Shown here in pieces: positions 63,063 to 64,000 of a stretch of 64,000 nt of DNA. Each line of letters starts with the position of its first letter. Position 1 is the first letter of the stretch. The stretch spans positions 186,001-250,000 of the forward strand of contig CAMPDV010000430.1 in NCBI GenBank assembly GCA_946699065.1. The letters run 5' to 3'. The translations under genes and the position numbers were made by a program. Below the pieces are notes generated by a model, which was not told the origin of the DNA, did no database searches, and was given only the letters and a program-made list of their open reading frames with translations. Origin of the DNA: Loxodes magnus. Its lineage: Eukaryota; Ciliophora; Karyorelictea; Loxodida; Loxodidae.

Positions 63063-64000
63063 ATGGTAGCTTCAAGAAGGGATTTTATACCACCTCCTCA
63101 GAGTAGGAGAGAAAACCTGAAGCACTTTCTTTTACCACATCTTAACTTCAATTATTCCAACCTTCTTTATTATGCATGGAAACCAGACTAATAATGCAAG
63201 ACCTCAGACTACGCAGGATCAAACTAACTGACCGAACGAACGCGAAATAATAGAACGAATAATAGAAAAAAAAATAGCAATATACCCATGATTGGTCGGA
63301 CTTTACTAAAAGGAGGAGCACAAAATAAGAAAGGAATGTGGTAAAAAAAGTAAACAACCTAAGTAATAATTTAACAAAATAATGAACAACTCATTTCAGC
63401 CAACGTCCCTGAAGAATAAATGTAAAGGGTCTACTAAAATGCCTATGATGATTTATCAGAAATGGTGGCCGCAATTTATTTTAACCATTACTTGGAAAAC
63501 ACTGATTTAGTAGAGAAAAAGGCCAAAGACTAAGAAGTTATACAAGTGTTTAGAAATCAAATATGGAAGGAGTACGGACAAGCAGTGGCGAAGTTCATAG
63601 TTAAATAAAACGGAATTGTATACTTGGTCTTTAACAATGAAGAAAGATACTAACATTTCACTTAATTCAGGGAATGAACATTCAAAGGAGTTAGAATTCC
63701 TATCTAAGCTAGAAACTAATTGGAATATTTTGACATTCATAACTACCCAATTTACTTCATAATTAACGAATACTCAAATATGAAGGAAGTAATGGAAATA
63801 ATAAGATAATATGGAAAATCAAGAGGAGAGATATAGCATACATATCCAAATACAACAATGCTAACAGGGAGCAGTGTAGTCTACCTAGATTTAAAGGATG
63901 TAGACGAAGCAAAGAGGATACCAGAAGTAATAGATTTGAATGGAAACAAAATGAGAATATAGCACCCAGTAAATTTTATCTGCTGCCTATGTAAAGTGAA
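63063..64000 (+). mobile_element. LINE, second copy (5' end, runs off the window)
   Basis: Begins at the ATG at 63063 and matches 41010-41940 base for base except for scattered substitutions and a few small indels. It contains the shared leader and ORF1 (METRLIMQDLRLRRIKL onward) as far as the first Cys of the knuckle at the window end. Intact in the ORF1 frame as far as visible. Together with the 41-kb copy it shows recent activity. Confidence 0.93.

Overview
The window is AT-rich nuclear DNA from a ciliate-like protist that appears to have reassigned all three stop codons: TAA and TAG read as Gln, and TGA reads as Trp inside genes but also ends several of them. This rests on conserved domains (WD40, RING-H2, CCHC knuckles, Kelch, reverse transcriptase) whose required Trp and Gln positions fall on TGA, TAA or TAG, and on retroelement copies in the window that exchange TGA with TGG and TAA with CAA at the same residue. 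This code is known from karyorelicts (Loxodes, Parduczia) and the heterotrich Condylostoma. Loxodes-like is my best guess, because retroelements lie between genes without sign of removal. An open frame means little under this code, so genes were called from domains, matching frames and motif spacing, and many boundaries are approximate.

Layout. 0.4-3.6 kb: weak coding evidence (a mitochondrial-targeting-like start and a zinc-binding segment), cut at 3.56 kb by a truncated LINE. 6.6-8.8 kb (-): RING-coiled coil-pentapeptide-WD40 protein. 9.6-10.65 kb and 17.97-18.84 kb: two ORF1-only retroelements flanked by direct repeats. 12.6-13.4 kb: a secreted protein. 17.4 kb: a tRNA-Leu-like gene lacking its anticodon arm. 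20.5-21.06 kb: another ORF1 fragment. 21.1-23.9 kb (-): TRIM-like RING-B-box-coiled-coil protein whose C-terminus matches the retroelement ORF1 knuckle module. 24.8-34.9 kb: several uncharacterised coding stretches, an antisense ORF1-only copy and a WD40 fragment. 35.5-36.9 kb (-): a complete RING-linker-Kelch gene. 37.6-40.1 kb: partial paralogue of the TRIM-like coiled-coil region. 41.0-46.5 kb: nearly full-length APE-type LINE with a 3' hairpin; a near-identical copy enters at 63.06 kb and runs off the window. 46.8-48.0 kb (-): EGF-transmembrane-RING-H2 ligase. 49.7 kb (-): tRNA-Glu(UUC). 53.76-58.81 kb (+): a ~1,680-residue kinase-MORN-WD40 protein. 59-62 kb: coding-like sequence, probably spliced.

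Themes. Putative ubiquitin-ligase architectures recur (RING-WD40, TRIM-like, RING-Kelch, EGF-TM-RING-H2). The retroelements fall into complete LINEs and short units that encode only an ORF1-like coiled-coil/zinc-knuckle protein; two short units have target-site-duplication-like flanks, which fits mobilisation in trans by LINE machinery. The TRIM-like gene carries the same knuckle module, linking host genes and retroelements. The long AT-rich tracts (13.4-17.4, 18.9-20.5, 48.0-53.7 kb) show nothing I can name except the two tRNA loci that lie in or beside them.
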